Origin: Pseudomonadota bacterium | GTDB taxonomy: Bacteria > Pseudomonadota > Alphaproteobacteria > Rhizobiales > Aestuariivirgaceae | DNA: 9,913 nt | Direction: 5' to 3' | Assembly (NCBI GenBank): GCA_016522385.1 | Contig: JAEKFU010000289.1 | Coordinates: 1-9,913, forward strand | Shown here: positions 1 to 6,912 of the stretch, one piece after another | How the letters are laid out: each line of letters begins with the position of its first letter | How positions within the stretch are numbered: the first letter of the stretch is position 1 | The notes under the pieces: model-generated | Told to the model about the DNA's origin: nothing | Databases searched by the model: none | The model's input: only the letters and a program-made list of their open reading frames with translations | Translations under genes and position numbers: made by a program

Positions 1-182
1 TCTCGACGCATATCCTTGAAGAAGTGGATGCGGCGTGTTCGCGGGCGATTATCATTGACCGCGGCCGCATTGTTGCAGACGGGACCGCCGACGAACTCAG
101 AAAACAGGTGCCGGGACGCAAGAAGAGCTCTTTGGAAGAGGTGTTCCGGCACTTTACGACCACTGAAGAGGCTGCCACATGA
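1..182 (+). CDS. ABC transporter ATP-binding protein, GldA type (3' end only)
   Basis: Only the last 59 codons are inside the window; the frame starts at base 3 and ends with TGA at 180-182. The visible protein begins STHILEEVDAAC, which is the switch (H-loop) region of an ABC ATPase with the conserved His after S-T. It continues into the usual strand IIIDRGRIVADGTADEL. The nucleotide-binding Walker A, Q-loop and signature motifs lie upstream of the window. It presumably powers the permease encoded immediately downstream: its stop codon overlaps the permease start (ATGA at 179-182), which suggests translational coupling. Assignment to the GldA/multidrug-type subfamily rests mainly on the neighbouring GldF and GldG homologues. 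Confidence 0.9.
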   Translation, partial: STHILEEVDAACSRAIIIDRGRIVADGTADELRKQVPGRKKSSLEEVFRHFTTTEEAAT

Positions 183-913
183 GGTCGGTTTTCGTCATCG
201 CCAAGCGCGAATTGAACGGATATTTCGCAACGCCGATAGCGGCGGTTTTTCTGGTGGTTTTTGTGGTTCTTTGTGGTGTTTTCACGTTCCAGGTCGGACG
301 TCTCTTCGATCGTGGCGTCGCCGATTTATTGCCATTTTTCAGTTATTTGCCGTGGTTGTTTTTGATTTTGATTCCGGCTGTGGCTATGCGACTGTGGGCT
401 GAAGAAAGAAAAAGCGGCACCATCGAGCTTTTGATGACCTTGCCGGTGTCGCCAGGCGAGGCCGTGGCCGGCAAATGGCTGGCCGGTACAATGTTTGTTG
501 GCGTGGCGCTCGTTTTGACGTTTCCCTTGTGGATCACAGTCAATATTCTGGGTGATCCCGACAATGGCGTGATTTTAGCCAATTATCTTGGGTCATGGGT
601 TCTGGCCTCGGTATTTCTGGCGGTGGGCGGCTGCGCATCGGCCTTTACCCGGAACCAGGTGGTGGCACTGGTGTTGGCTGTGGCCGCCTGTTTCGTTCTG
701 ATGACGGCCGGCATGCCGCTGGTGCTCGATGCGATCTCGGGCTATCTGCCGGCGGCGGTGATCGATGCGGCGCGTAGTATCAGTGCACTCAACCATTTCA
801 GCAGTATATCGCGCGGCGTGTTGCTTGTGGCGGACCTGATCTGGGCCGTCAGCATGGTGGCGTTCTGGTTGTTTATGACCGTGGCGGTCATTTCACTGAA
901 AAAGGCGGATTGA
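179..913 (+). CDS. ABC-2 type permease, GldF-like
   Basis: This is a 244-residue integral membrane protein, about the usual length for GldF-type permeases. The N-terminus (MRSVFVIAKRELNGYFATPI) has the cytoplasmic 'KREL..YF.TP' start typical of this family. About six hydrophobic segments are visible, near residues 18-40, 50-70, 100-126, 136-157, 160-186 and 214-240. Between helices 2 and 3 lies the stretch WAEERKSGTIELLMTLPVS, the conserved cytoplasmic coupling region of ABC-2 permeases (E-R-.-.-G-T-.-E-.-L-.-.-.-P). The ATG at 179 overlaps the stop of the upstream ATPase and has AAGAGG 7 bases upstream. It would form the membrane channel of an ABC complex with the ATPase and the GldG-like protein. 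The substrate is unknown; in Flavobacterium the Gld ABC genes are linked to gliding motility, but nothing here points to gliding. Confidence 0.9.
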   Translation: MRSVFVIAKRELNGYFATPIAAVFLVVFVVLCGVFTFQVGRLFDRGVADLLPFFSYLPWLFLILIPAVAMRLWAEERKSGTIELLMTLPVSPGEAVAGKWLAGTMFVGVALVLTFPLWITVNILGDPDNGVILANYLGSWVLASVFLAVGGCASAFTRNQVVALVLAVAACFVLMTAGMPLVLDAISGYLPAAVIDAARSISALNHFSSISRGVLLVADLIWAVSMVAFWLFMTVAVISLKKAD

Positions 914-2820
914 TGGTGCTGGCGATGAAGTGGCTGGAAAAACTAAGCCGACGGCAATTGACTTGGAGCGCGGTAATTTTGGCCGCCATCGTGATGGCAT
1001 CGGTCAACATGCTGGCAAGTGAAACCATGCGATCATGGCGGGCGGATTTGACCGCTAGCGGTCTGTTTACGATCAGTCCGTCGACCCGCAAGGTGCTGTC
1101 CGAGTTGGAAGAACCTGTCACGGTAAAGCTGTATTACTCGCGCGTACTTGGCGAACAGGCGCCGACCTATGGCGCGCATGCACAGCGGGTCAGGGGGCTG
1201 TTGCAACTATATCGGGACCTCGCAGGCGGTAATCTGAAGCTTGAGGTAATCGATCCACAGCCGCTGTCGGATGAAGAGGACCGCGCGGTTGCGGCGGGCC
1301 TGCGCGGTGCGTCTCTGGGCGAGGGAGCTGGCAGCGGCTATCTCGGTCTCGTCGGCACCAACAGCACCGATAATCAGCAAGTGATACCGTTCTTGGCGAC
1401 AGAGCGGCAGGACTTTCTTGAATATGACCTGACCAAGCTGATCCACCAACTGGGCGATCCATCGCGCAAGACCGTCGGTCTGCTTACGTCGCTTGGCATC
1501 GCGGGAGGCTTTGATCCGCAGCGCGGAAGAATACCGGCCTGGATGGTCCATGAGCAGATGACTGAGTTCTTCGACGTCGAAGCGATCGATGTCGGTAAGG
1601 CAGAGATTCCCAACAAGATCGACATGTTGTTGCTGGCAGCGCCGGGAAAGCTGTCGCCGGCGATGGTCTATGCGATCGATCAGTTTGCCTTGTCCGGCAA
1701 ACCGGTGGTGGCGTTTCTCGACGTGTTTTCGGAAACGAGCCCCGAGAAACTGGCACAGCTTGAAGAAGGAGAACCGGTCCACGATCTGCTAAGAGCATGG
1801 GGTGTCAAGCTCGAGCTGGGCAAGGTGGTTGGTGACATCGAGCATGCCCGACGGGTGCAATTTGCTGCTGAAGGGCAGCCACAGGTTGCCAGCTATGTGG
1901 TGTGGTTGAACATGGACCGCGTGAGCCTTGACCGCGGTAATGCACTGCTGTCGAGCATCGAACACTTGGTCATGGCAAGCCCGACCAGCATTGTTCCGCT
2001 TGACGGCGCCGGGACGACATTTCAGCCGCTGATTCTCACCTCGCCAAAGGCGATGTTGATCGATGCGGAAGAGATGCGCATTCCCGACCCGCTGAAGTTG
2101 ATCCAGAATTACAAGCCTGGTGGCCAGTCTCTAGTGCTGTCAGCACGGGTTACCGGTAATGCCAAGACGGCGTTCGGCGATGGCGCGCCTGCACAGCAAG
2201 CCGCCGAGGGCGACGAGGCCGCAAAAACGCAGACTGGAGGAGATACAGAAAAACCGGCACACCGCGCCAGTGGCAAGATCAATGTCGTGTTGGTGGGTGA
2301 TGCTGACATGCTGTTCGATAGTTTCTGGGCTGAGGCGCGCGACTTGCTCGGGCAGCGATTTATCGTGCCGCGGGCCAACAATGTCGATTTCCTGCTGAAC
2401 ATCCTGGAGAACGTTTCCGGCGGTACAGTTCTGGCCGACTTGCGTGGACGCGGCGTCGAACAGCGTCCTTTCACGCTGGTGCGCAAGATTCGTCAAAAAG
2501 CTGAAACTCAATACCGCCAGCGCGAGCAGGTTCTCAATACCAAACTTCAGGAAACTCAGAAAAAGCTGGAAGAAATCCAAACACGGGCACAGGGCGGCCG
2601 GGTGATTCTGTCGGATGAGGACAAGCAAGCGATCCTCGGATTTCGTGGTGAGGTTGTTTCGATACGCCAGGATTTGCGCGAGGTACAAAAGGCGCTGAGA
2701 CGCGATATCGAGCAGCTTGGGTTCTGGGTTAAGGCGATCAACATAGCCGGTGTGCCGGCGTTGATCGGGCTGGCCGGTATCGGGATCGCGGTGTCTCGGC
2801 GCCGGCGGCGGGGTAACTGA
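913..2820 (+). CDS. GldG-like ABC transporter auxiliary protein
   Basis: This 635-residue protein is counted from the ATG at 913, which overlaps the permease stop (TGATG at 911-915); a TTG one codon earlier (910) is a less likely start. The basic N-terminus is followed by a membrane segment near residues 16-36. Next comes the family's characteristic DLTASGLFTISPSTRKVLSELEEPVTVKLYYS region, of the ABC_transp_aux/GldG type, and a long extracytoplasmic alpha/beta domain. Residues about 417-455 are a polar, Ala/Glu/Gly-rich linker that looks disordered and interrupts the domain before INVVLVGDADMLFD. Residues about 524-600 are rich in Arg, Lys, Gln and Glu and look like a coiled coil. A second membrane helix (about 604-627) ends in a run of five arginines (SRRRRRGN). 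Inferred topology is both ends in the cytoplasm with the bulk in the periplasm. It is an accessory subunit of the preceding ABC transporter with unknown biochemical role. Confidence 0.88.
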   Translation: MVLAMKWLEKLSRRQLTWSAVILAAIVMASVNMLASETMRSWRADLTASGLFTISPSTRKVLSELEEPVTVKLYYSRVLGEQAPTYGAHAQRVRGLLQLYRDLAGGNLKLEVIDPQPLSDEEDRAVAAGLRGASLGEGAGSGYLGLVGTNSTDNQQVIPFLATERQDFLEYDLTKLIHQLGDPSRKTVGLLTSLGIAGGFDPQRGRIPAWMVHEQMTEFFDVEAIDVGKAEIPNKIDMLLLAAPGKLSPAMVYAIDQFALSGKPVVAFLDVFSETSPEKLAQLEEGEPVHDLLRAWGVKLELGKVVGDIEHARRVQFAAEGQPQVASYVVWLNMDRVSLDRGNALLSSIEHLVMASPTSIVPLDGAGTTFQPLILTSPKAMLIDAEEMRIPDPLKLIQNYKPGGQSLVLSARVTGNAKTAFGDGAPAQQAAEGDEAAKTQTGGDTEKPAHRASGKINVVLVGDADMLFDSFWAEARDLLGQRFIVPRANNVDFLLNILENVSGGTVLADLRGRGVEQRPFTLVRKIRQKAETQYRQREQVLNTKLQETQKKLEEIQTRAQGGRVILSDEDKQAILGFRGEVVSIRQDLREVQKALRRDIEQLGFWVKAINIAGVPALIGLAGIGIAVSRRRRRGN

Positions 2821-2850
2821 TGAGTCGAAGAGTAACATGAGGCACACGCG

Positions 2851-3873
2851 ATGACACCACGTTTGGTCATGGGTCTGGGTCTTGCCGCGCTGGTGAGTGC
2901 CGGTGCGGCTGGCGCCGTGTGGCAGGCCGAACATGTCAGGCCGGTCACGCGGGAAGCCGGGGCGTTTTTGCTTCCAAGCCTTGCTGACAATGTCAACTCG
3001 GTTGCCGGCATTGCTGTGCGGGCAGATGACAAAACGCTTGAACTCAAACGGGTTGACGACAGCTGGATGGTTGAGCCGAGTGGTTATCCGGTCAAGGCCG
3101 GCAAGCTGCAACAAGTGCTGGTCGGGCTGGTGCGAATGACCAAACTGGAACCACGCACGGCAAGTGCTGAAAAATACACCGTAATCAATGTCGAAGATGC
3201 CAGCGGCAGTGGAAGCAAGTCGCGCCGAGTGACGCTAAAGAACAGCAAGGGTGACATCGTCGGCGACGTTATTCTCGGCAAGGCGGCGCCGGGTCATACG
3301 ATCGGTAGCGAAGAGGCCCAGTATGTGCGGCTTGCCGGTGATCGGCAAAGCTGGCTGGTCCGCGGTTCTGTAGCCGCGGGTGGTGAGCTCAAGGATTGGG
3401 TCGATACAACGGTCATGCGGATCAATGCCGGCACGGTCAAGCAGGTCGATTTTCATGGGCCCGACGGCGACGTGCTAACGCTTTCCAAGGCTGGCAAGGA
3501 CGACAAAGGCAATGACCGATTTGAGATCCAAGGCCTGCCTGAAGGCGTCAAACCGAAGGATGAGCTCGCGGTACGCTATGGCGCGACGGACCTTGCCAAT
3601 GTGGAGTTTACCGATGTGCGCAAGGCGGTAGGGCAAACGGGCGCGACTGGCCTCGTGCTGCTCACGACGGATAACGGCATGAAGATTACATATCAAACCT
3701 TCGAGGATGGTGGTCAAACCTGGCTGCGCGTTGCTGTGACGGAAAAAGGCAGTGACGCAGACGATGCCGACAAGATAATCAGCCGTGTTGGCGGCTGGGA
3801 GTTTGCGGTTGCCGAATACAAGGCCAAGCAGTTCAAGAAACAGCTTTCGGATTTCCTGAACATGCAGCAGTAG
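2851..3873 (+). CDS. DUF4340 domain-containing protein
   Basis: This 340-residue protein starts with a single hydrophobic segment (about residues 5-23: LVMGLGLAALVSAGAAGAVW), which is either a signal peptide or a membrane anchor. The rest is polar and probably periplasmic. The order 'AVRADDKTLELKRVDDSWMVEPSGYPVKAGKLQQVL', then 'VTLKNSKGDIVGDVILGK', then 'QYVRLAGDRQSWLVRG' is the repeated beta-rich pattern of DUF4340 proteins, which are commonly encoded directly after gldG-like genes. The ATG at 2851 has GAGG at 2839-2842, 8 bases upstream. It lies 30 bases after the GldG-like gene on the same strand, so cotranscription is likely. The function is unknown; context suggests an extracytoplasmic partner of the ABC complex. 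Confidence 0.85.
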   Translation: MTPRLVMGLGLAALVSAGAAGAVWQAEHVRPVTREAGAFLLPSLADNVNSVAGIAVRADDKTLELKRVDDSWMVEPSGYPVKAGKLQQVLVGLVRMTKLEPRTASAEKYTVINVEDASGSGSKSRRVTLKNSKGDIVGDVILGKAAPGHTIGSEEAQYVRLAGDRQSWLVRGSVAAGGELKDWVDTTVMRINAGTVKQVDFHGPDGDVLTLSKAGKDDKGNDRFEIQGLPEGVKPKDELAVRYGATDLANVEFTDVRKAVGQTGATGLVLLTTDNGMKITYQTFEDGGQTWLRVAVTEKGSDADDADKIISRVGGWEFAVAEYKAKQFKKQLSDFLNMQQ

Positions 3874-3885
3874 GCCGTCAATTTT

Positions 3886-3915
3886 GCAAAGGTTCTGGTG
3901 CGCGGCCACCTTTGC
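3886..3915 (+). terminator. hairpin after the Gld-type operon (weak terminator candidate)
   Basis: A perfect 8-base inverted repeat, GCAAAGGT (3886-3893) and ACCTTTGC (3908-3915), encloses a 14-base loop. It begins 12 bases after the DUF4340 stop codon. The following bases (CCGCTATTATCGTTT) do not form a clean T tract, so this is either a weak terminator, a 3'-end stabilising hairpin, or a coincidence. It is the only structure seen in the 98-base gap before the DUF1194 gene. Confidence 0.35.
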
Positions 3916-3971
3916 CCGCTATTATCGTTTGCTCGGGTTAAGCGCGAGGAAAGCAATTCGGGGATGTAAAC

Positions 3972-4742
3972 GTGGTGCGGGCAACATCGGCACTGATGCT
4001 ATTGGTTGGTTTGCTCGGTGCGTGGTTGTCGCCGCGTACGCTTGCGGCAGGTGAACTGGTTGATTTGGAGCTAGTGTTGGCGGTCGACGCATCGGGAAGT
4101 GTCAACGCGCGCGAGTTTCAATTGCAGCTGTCAGGCATTGCCAGCGCATTTCGCGACAAATCGATCCAACAGGCGATCGTCTCGGGTCTCTATGGTCGCA
4201 TTGCCGTGTCTCTTCTGGTCTGGTCGGATGCCGCATTTCCGGTGCGCAGTATCGGGTGGCACATTCTGGTCAGTCCGCAGGACGCGCACGACTTTGCCGA
4301 CGCGGTTGAGGCCTTGCCGCAACGCGAGGGCGGCGGGACAGGCATCGGCAATGGTGTGGCCTTTGCAATACGCTCTATTGCCGGCAATGGTATCGAAGGA
4401 ACCCGCCGCATTGTCGATGTTTCCGGGGATGGGCCCGAAACCCCGCCGTGGTTCGGCGACGGGATCGAAATGCCTGCGGCGCGGTTGCTGGCGGAACAGC
4501 ACCAGGTGACGATCAATGGCTTGGCTATCTTGACTGATTTTCCAAGGCTGGATGAATGGTATCGCAACCACGTGATGACCGGGCCAGACAGCTTTGTGAT
4601 GCAGGCGGGCAACTACCAGGATTTTGCCGACGCCATCCGCGAGAAACTGTGGCGCGAGATTACTGTGATCATCAGTGATGCGGGCCAACACCTGGAATTC
4701 TCCAAGGTCATGGCCGCACCTGGAACAGCTCCACAATTTTAG
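3972..4742 (+). CDS. DUF1194 protein, exported von Willebrand factor A-like domain
   Basis: This is a 256-residue protein from a GTG start at 3972; GTG at 3975 is also possible. The start is supported by GGGGA at 3960-3964, 7 bases upstream, and by the signal-peptide-like N-terminus that follows (hydrophobic residues about 6-19, then a plausible cleavage region around LAAG at 24-27). The mature part reads VDLELVLAVDASGSVN, with the D-x-S-x-S metal-site (MIDAS) motif at D39, S41 and S43. It continues with GGTGIG (T123) and VDVSGDG (D149/D153), at the positions expected for the other metal ligands of a VWA fold. Length and the whole pattern (LPQREGGGTGIGNGVAFA, SGDGPETP) match DUF1194, a family seen mainly in Alphaproteobacteria. 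The role is unknown; VWA domains usually bind proteins through a divalent metal. It may be an independent unit after the Gld-type operon. Its last 35 bases overlap the opposing gene. Confidence 0.88.
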   Translation: MVRATSALMLLVGLLGAWLSPRTLAAGELVDLELVLAVDASGSVNAREFQLQLSGIASAFRDKSIQQAIVSGLYGRIAVSLLVWSDAAFPVRSIGWHILVSPQDAHDFADAVEALPQREGGGTGIGNGVAFAIRSIAGNGIEGTRRIVDVSGDGPETPPWFGDGIEMPAARLLAEQHQVTINGLAILTDFPRLDEWYRNHVMTGPDSFVMQAGNYQDFADAIREKLWREITVIISDAGQHLEFSKVMAAPGTAPQF

Positions 4743-5115
4743 CGTCGGCAAACGCAAAGCAGCCGGCCAGCTGCGGCGTTATCGGCAACTCACCATAAGC
4801 TCCAATGGCGCCTTCAGCCCTCAGGCGACCAACAAAACCCGGTTTGTCGGAGGAAACCACCCAGACAAAGGATAGCCAGGTTTCGCGCAGCGGCCTACCG
4901 CCAGCACGGATCAGATTGGCGAATATCTCGTCGCTTGCAGTTGCTGGCGGGAACACGGCGAGCACCGTTCCGCTGGCCTGTGGTGGAAGTGCGGCAAAAC
5001 GGATCGAAAGCGCCATGAAGGAAATCCCTGCCAGCAAAACAGTGGCGGCAAAGATCAGCGCGAAACGATGTCCGGGCCACCTGGAGACGATACTGGGAGA
5101 TGTGTGTGTCGCCAT
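4708..5115 (-). CDS. small membrane-anchored protein of unknown function, coupled to MFS gene
   Basis: This 135-residue protein is not recognised as a named family. One hydrophobic segment spans about residues 18-40 (FALIFAATVLLAGISFMALSI) after a basic N-terminus, giving a predicted type II anchor. A soluble domain of about 90 residues follows. That domain has a compact, apparently conserved look: TVLAVFPPATASDEIFANLIRAGG, then RETWLSFVWVVSS, then GFVGRLRAEGAIGAYGELPI and AGCFAFADAKIVELFQ. The ATG (5115-5113) lies one base after the TGA of the upstream MFS gene, so the two are very probably cotranscribed and perhaps translationally coupled. The reading frame runs the full length without interruption and ends inside the opposing DUF1194 gene. 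It is treated as real because of this spacing and its protein-like composition. No function is assigned. Confidence 0.75.
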   Translation of the reverse strand: MATHTSPSIVSRWPGHRFALIFAATVLLAGISFMALSIRFAALPPQASGTVLAVFPPATASDEIFANLIRAGGRPLRETWLSFVWVVSSDKPGFVGRLRAEGAIGAYGELPITPQLAGCFAFADAKIVELFQVRP

Positions 5116-5116
5116 C

Positions 5117-6346
5117 TCACTGAGCCGGACTCATGGCAAAACTCGGTGCCGTGCGCTCTCGGATCGGCCAATGCAGCGCTGCAGACACGACACCCAAGGC
5201 GATCGACGTATACCAGATCAAATCGTAATTGCCGTATTGATCGTAAAACCTTCCGCCGAGCCACACGCCCAGGAACGAGCCGAGCTGATGGCTAAGGAAG
5301 ACAAACCCGTAGAGCATCGCCATATGGCGGGTACCAAACATTACGGTGACCAGCCCTATGGTCAGCGGGATGGTCGACAACCACAACAATCCCAGGATTG
5401 CGGCAAACAGCAACACCGTGACATTGCCGATGGGCAGCGAGATGAACACGGCAATCAGCGCGGCGCGCGCTAGGTAAATGAAGCTGAGGCCATAGCGCTT
5501 CGAATATTTGCCTCCGAATATGCCAGATGCGTAAGCGCCGATGATATTGAACAAGCCGATGATACCGATCGCCCAACTGCCAAGGTTCTTATCGAGGCCG
5601 AGGTCGGCAATGTAGGGTGGGAAATGCACTGTAATGAACGAGAGATGGAAGCCACACACAAAGAAACCGGCAATTAGCAGAAGATAGCTGGTGTGCCCGA
5701 ACGCATGGGTGATGACCGCCGACAGCGCCATGCTTGGCTCTTCGGCAGCGGTTTGGCTAGTCTGGCCTTTGGCGGCCATGAACGGCAGCACCAATGGAAT
5801 CATTAATGCGACAAACACGGCAAGCGCAACCAGCGCGATCTGCCAGCCGAAGGCGGAAATGAAGGCTTGGCCGAGCGGGGCGAACACCAACTGACCCATT
5901 GAGCTGGCTGCGGTGGCCATGCCGAACGCCCACGAGCGTTTTTCCGGGGGTACCATTCGTGCAAACGCCGGCATGATGATGGAGAATGATGTTGCGGCAA
6001 TGCCTAGCCCCATCAATAGACCGGCGCCGAGATTGAGCAGGAGTATGGTATCGCCGAATGCCATGACGACCAGGCCGGCGGCATATAAGAGCGTACCGAC
6101 AAGGACAACCTTCACCGCGCCCAAGCGATCGGCGAACGTGCCTGCCAAAGGTTGTCCAATGCCCCACATGAGGTTCTGTATGGCGAAGGCAAAACCGTAG
6201 ATTTCTCGACCCCAGCCGTAAGTCTCAGTGATCGGTGTCACGAACAGGCCACCGGTTGCACGTACGCCGAAGGCGATCATTGAGATCAGGCAACCACAGG
6301 CGATGATCAGCGAAGGGGTAATAAAACGGTTTGTTGGCGGCGTCAT
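5117..6346 (-). CDS. MFS transporter, monocarboxylate/YcxA-like
   Basis: This 409-residue protein, from the ATG at 6346-6344, has about 12 hydrophobic helices in two groups of six, separated by a hydrophilic loop (about residues 195-215, AAKGQTSQTAAEEPS). The MFS motif A (G-x-x-x-D-R-x-G) is visible as GTFADRLGAVKVVL between helices 2 and 3. The N-terminal RATGGLFVTPITETYGWGREIYGFAFAIQNL resembles MCT/YcxA-like transporters of small organic acids; the substrate cannot be told. An open frame extends 56 codons further upstream (to 6514), but that stretch is not transporter-like and contains a grxD-terminator hairpin, so the internal ATG just before PTNRFITPSLIIACG is preferred. No good Shine-Dalgarno sequence precedes it, so the start is not certain. 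It probably heads a two-gene unit with the 135-residue protein. Confidence 0.9.
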   Translation of the reverse strand: MTPPTNRFITPSLIIACGCLISMIAFGVRATGGLFVTPITETYGWGREIYGFAFAIQNLMWGIGQPLAGTFADRLGAVKVVLVGTLLYAAGLVVMAFGDTILLLNLGAGLLMGLGIAATSFSIIMPAFARMVPPEKRSWAFGMATAASSMGQLVFAPLGQAFISAFGWQIALVALAVFVALMIPLVLPFMAAKGQTSQTAAEEPSMALSAVITHAFGHTSYLLLIAGFFVCGFHLSFITVHFPPYIADLGLDKNLGSWAIGIIGLFNIIGAYASGIFGGKYSKRYGLSFIYLARAALIAVFISLPIGNVTVLLFAAILGLLWLSTIPLTIGLVTVMFGTRHMAMLYGFVFLSHQLGSFLGVWLGGRFYDQYGNYDLIWYTSIALGVVSAALHWPIRERTAPSFAMSPAQ

Positions 6347-6378
6347 ATCATGGCCAAGCCCAATTGCAGACAACAAGT

Positions 6379-6413
6379 CCGGCAACTTAACCCGTCGCAG
6401 AATTGCCGGGCAA
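6379..6413 (-). promoter_or_regulatory. inverted-repeat cluster upstream of the MFS gene (operator candidate)
   Basis: CCGGCAA at 6379-6385 and TTGCCGG at 6403-6409 form a perfect 7-base inverted repeat with a 17-base spacer. The right arm also belongs to a second small palindrome, TTGCC-G-GGCAA (6403-6413). On the - strand, TTGCCC (6413-6408) and TTAAGT (6390-6385) are separated by 17 bases and could be a weak -35/-10 pair (about 4/6 and 3/6 matches). That would put transcription start some 30 bases before the MFS ATG. The repeat arms would then cover both promoter boxes, as a repressor site would. This is pattern only; no regulator gene is nearby in the window. Confidence 0.3.
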
Positions 6414-6506
6414 CGCTTGGGCCATGCACATGTCACATAGCAGGACTGCGTGGGCGACGCGAGCAGCCGCGCCAAATTCAGAATAAAGAGCCTTATCGAT
6501 GCGCTG

Positions 6507-6534
6507 AACAGCACACGTCAGCGCGTGTGTTGTT
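6507..6534 (-). terminator. hairpin terminator candidate after grxD
   Basis: AACAGCACACG (6507-6517) and CGTGTGTTGTT (6524-6534) pair over 11 positions with one imperfect pair, around a 6-base loop. The hairpin starts 13 bases past the grxD stop codon on the - strand and is preceded there by an A-rich run (AAAAC). It is not followed by a strong T tract on the - strand. On the + strand a TTGTTTTG run follows, so the element could act in either direction. It lies between the bolA-grxD genes and the MFS unit, where a transcript boundary is expected. Confidence 0.5.
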
Positions 6535-6547
6535 TTGCGAGTCGCAG

Positions 6548-6880
6548 TCAAGCGCCTTCGGCGACCAAGCCCTGCTCGGTGATGGTGTCTTTCAGCTCAC
6601 CCGACTGGAACATTTCGGTGACGATATCACAACCACCGATGAACTCACCCTTTATGTACAACTGCGGGACGGTCGGCCAGTCGGAGTATTCCTTGATTCC
6701 CTGGCGGAGCATATCGGATTCGAGGACATTGACGCCGGAATAGGGCACCTGCAAGTAATCGAGCATCTGGGTCACACGGCCTGAAAAACCACACTGCGGC
6801 TGTTCGGGCGTGCCCTTCATAAACAGCACCACATCGTTGGTCTTGACAACATTGTCGATCCAATCACGAACTTCGGTCAT
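6548..6880 (-). CDS. grxD: Grx4-type monothiol glutaredoxin (CGFS)
   Basis: This 110-residue protein has the standard length of bacterial monothiol glutaredoxins. The CGFS active-site motif is at residues 30-33, preceded by the glutathione-binding FMKGTPEQPQ (K22). WPTVPQLYIKGEFIGGCDI follows, containing the cis-proline (P72) and the GGCD (82-85) glutathione-binding region. Such proteins bind a [2Fe-2S] cluster shared with glutathione between two subunits, or with a BolA partner, and act in cytoplasmic iron-sulfur cluster transfer and iron sensing. The ATG at 6880-6878 is preceded by an A/G-rich ribosome-binding region (GAGGAAGAAG). It lies 32 bases after bolA, its known physical partner, and is probably cotranscribed with it. 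Confidence 0.97.
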   Translation of the reverse strand: MTEVRDWIDNVVKTNDVVLFMKGTPEQPQCGFSGRVTQMLDYLQVPYSGVNVLESDMLRQGIKEYSDWPTVPQLYIKGEFIGGCDIVTEMFQSGELKDTITEQGLVAEGA

Positions 6881-6912
6881 CTGGACTTCTTCCTCTTTCG
6901 ATTGGCTGTGGC

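Noticed and set aside
913..2820. Possible true gliding-motility function for the Gld-like genes
   Set aside because: No other gliding genes (such as gldK-N or sprA) are present in the window, and homologues of this ABC set occur in many non-gliding bacteria.
2140..3114. A 324-codon open frame on the - strand across the GldG-like and DUF4340 genes
   Set aside because: It spans two well-supported genes in the opposite direction and its product has low-complexity Arg/His/Pro-rich composition typical of shadow frames.
4805..5473. A 222-codon open frame on the + strand opposite the 135-residue gene and the MFS gene
   Set aside because: The opposing MFS transporter is unambiguous, and this frame has a charged, repeat-poor sequence without domain features.
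6347..6514. Upstream extension of the MFS gene by 56 codons to an ATG at 6514
   Set aside because: The extra residues (Cys- and Arg-containing, not helix-like for this family) would run through the grxD hairpin and the dyad cluster. The first transporter-like residues begin right after the internal ATG at 6346.
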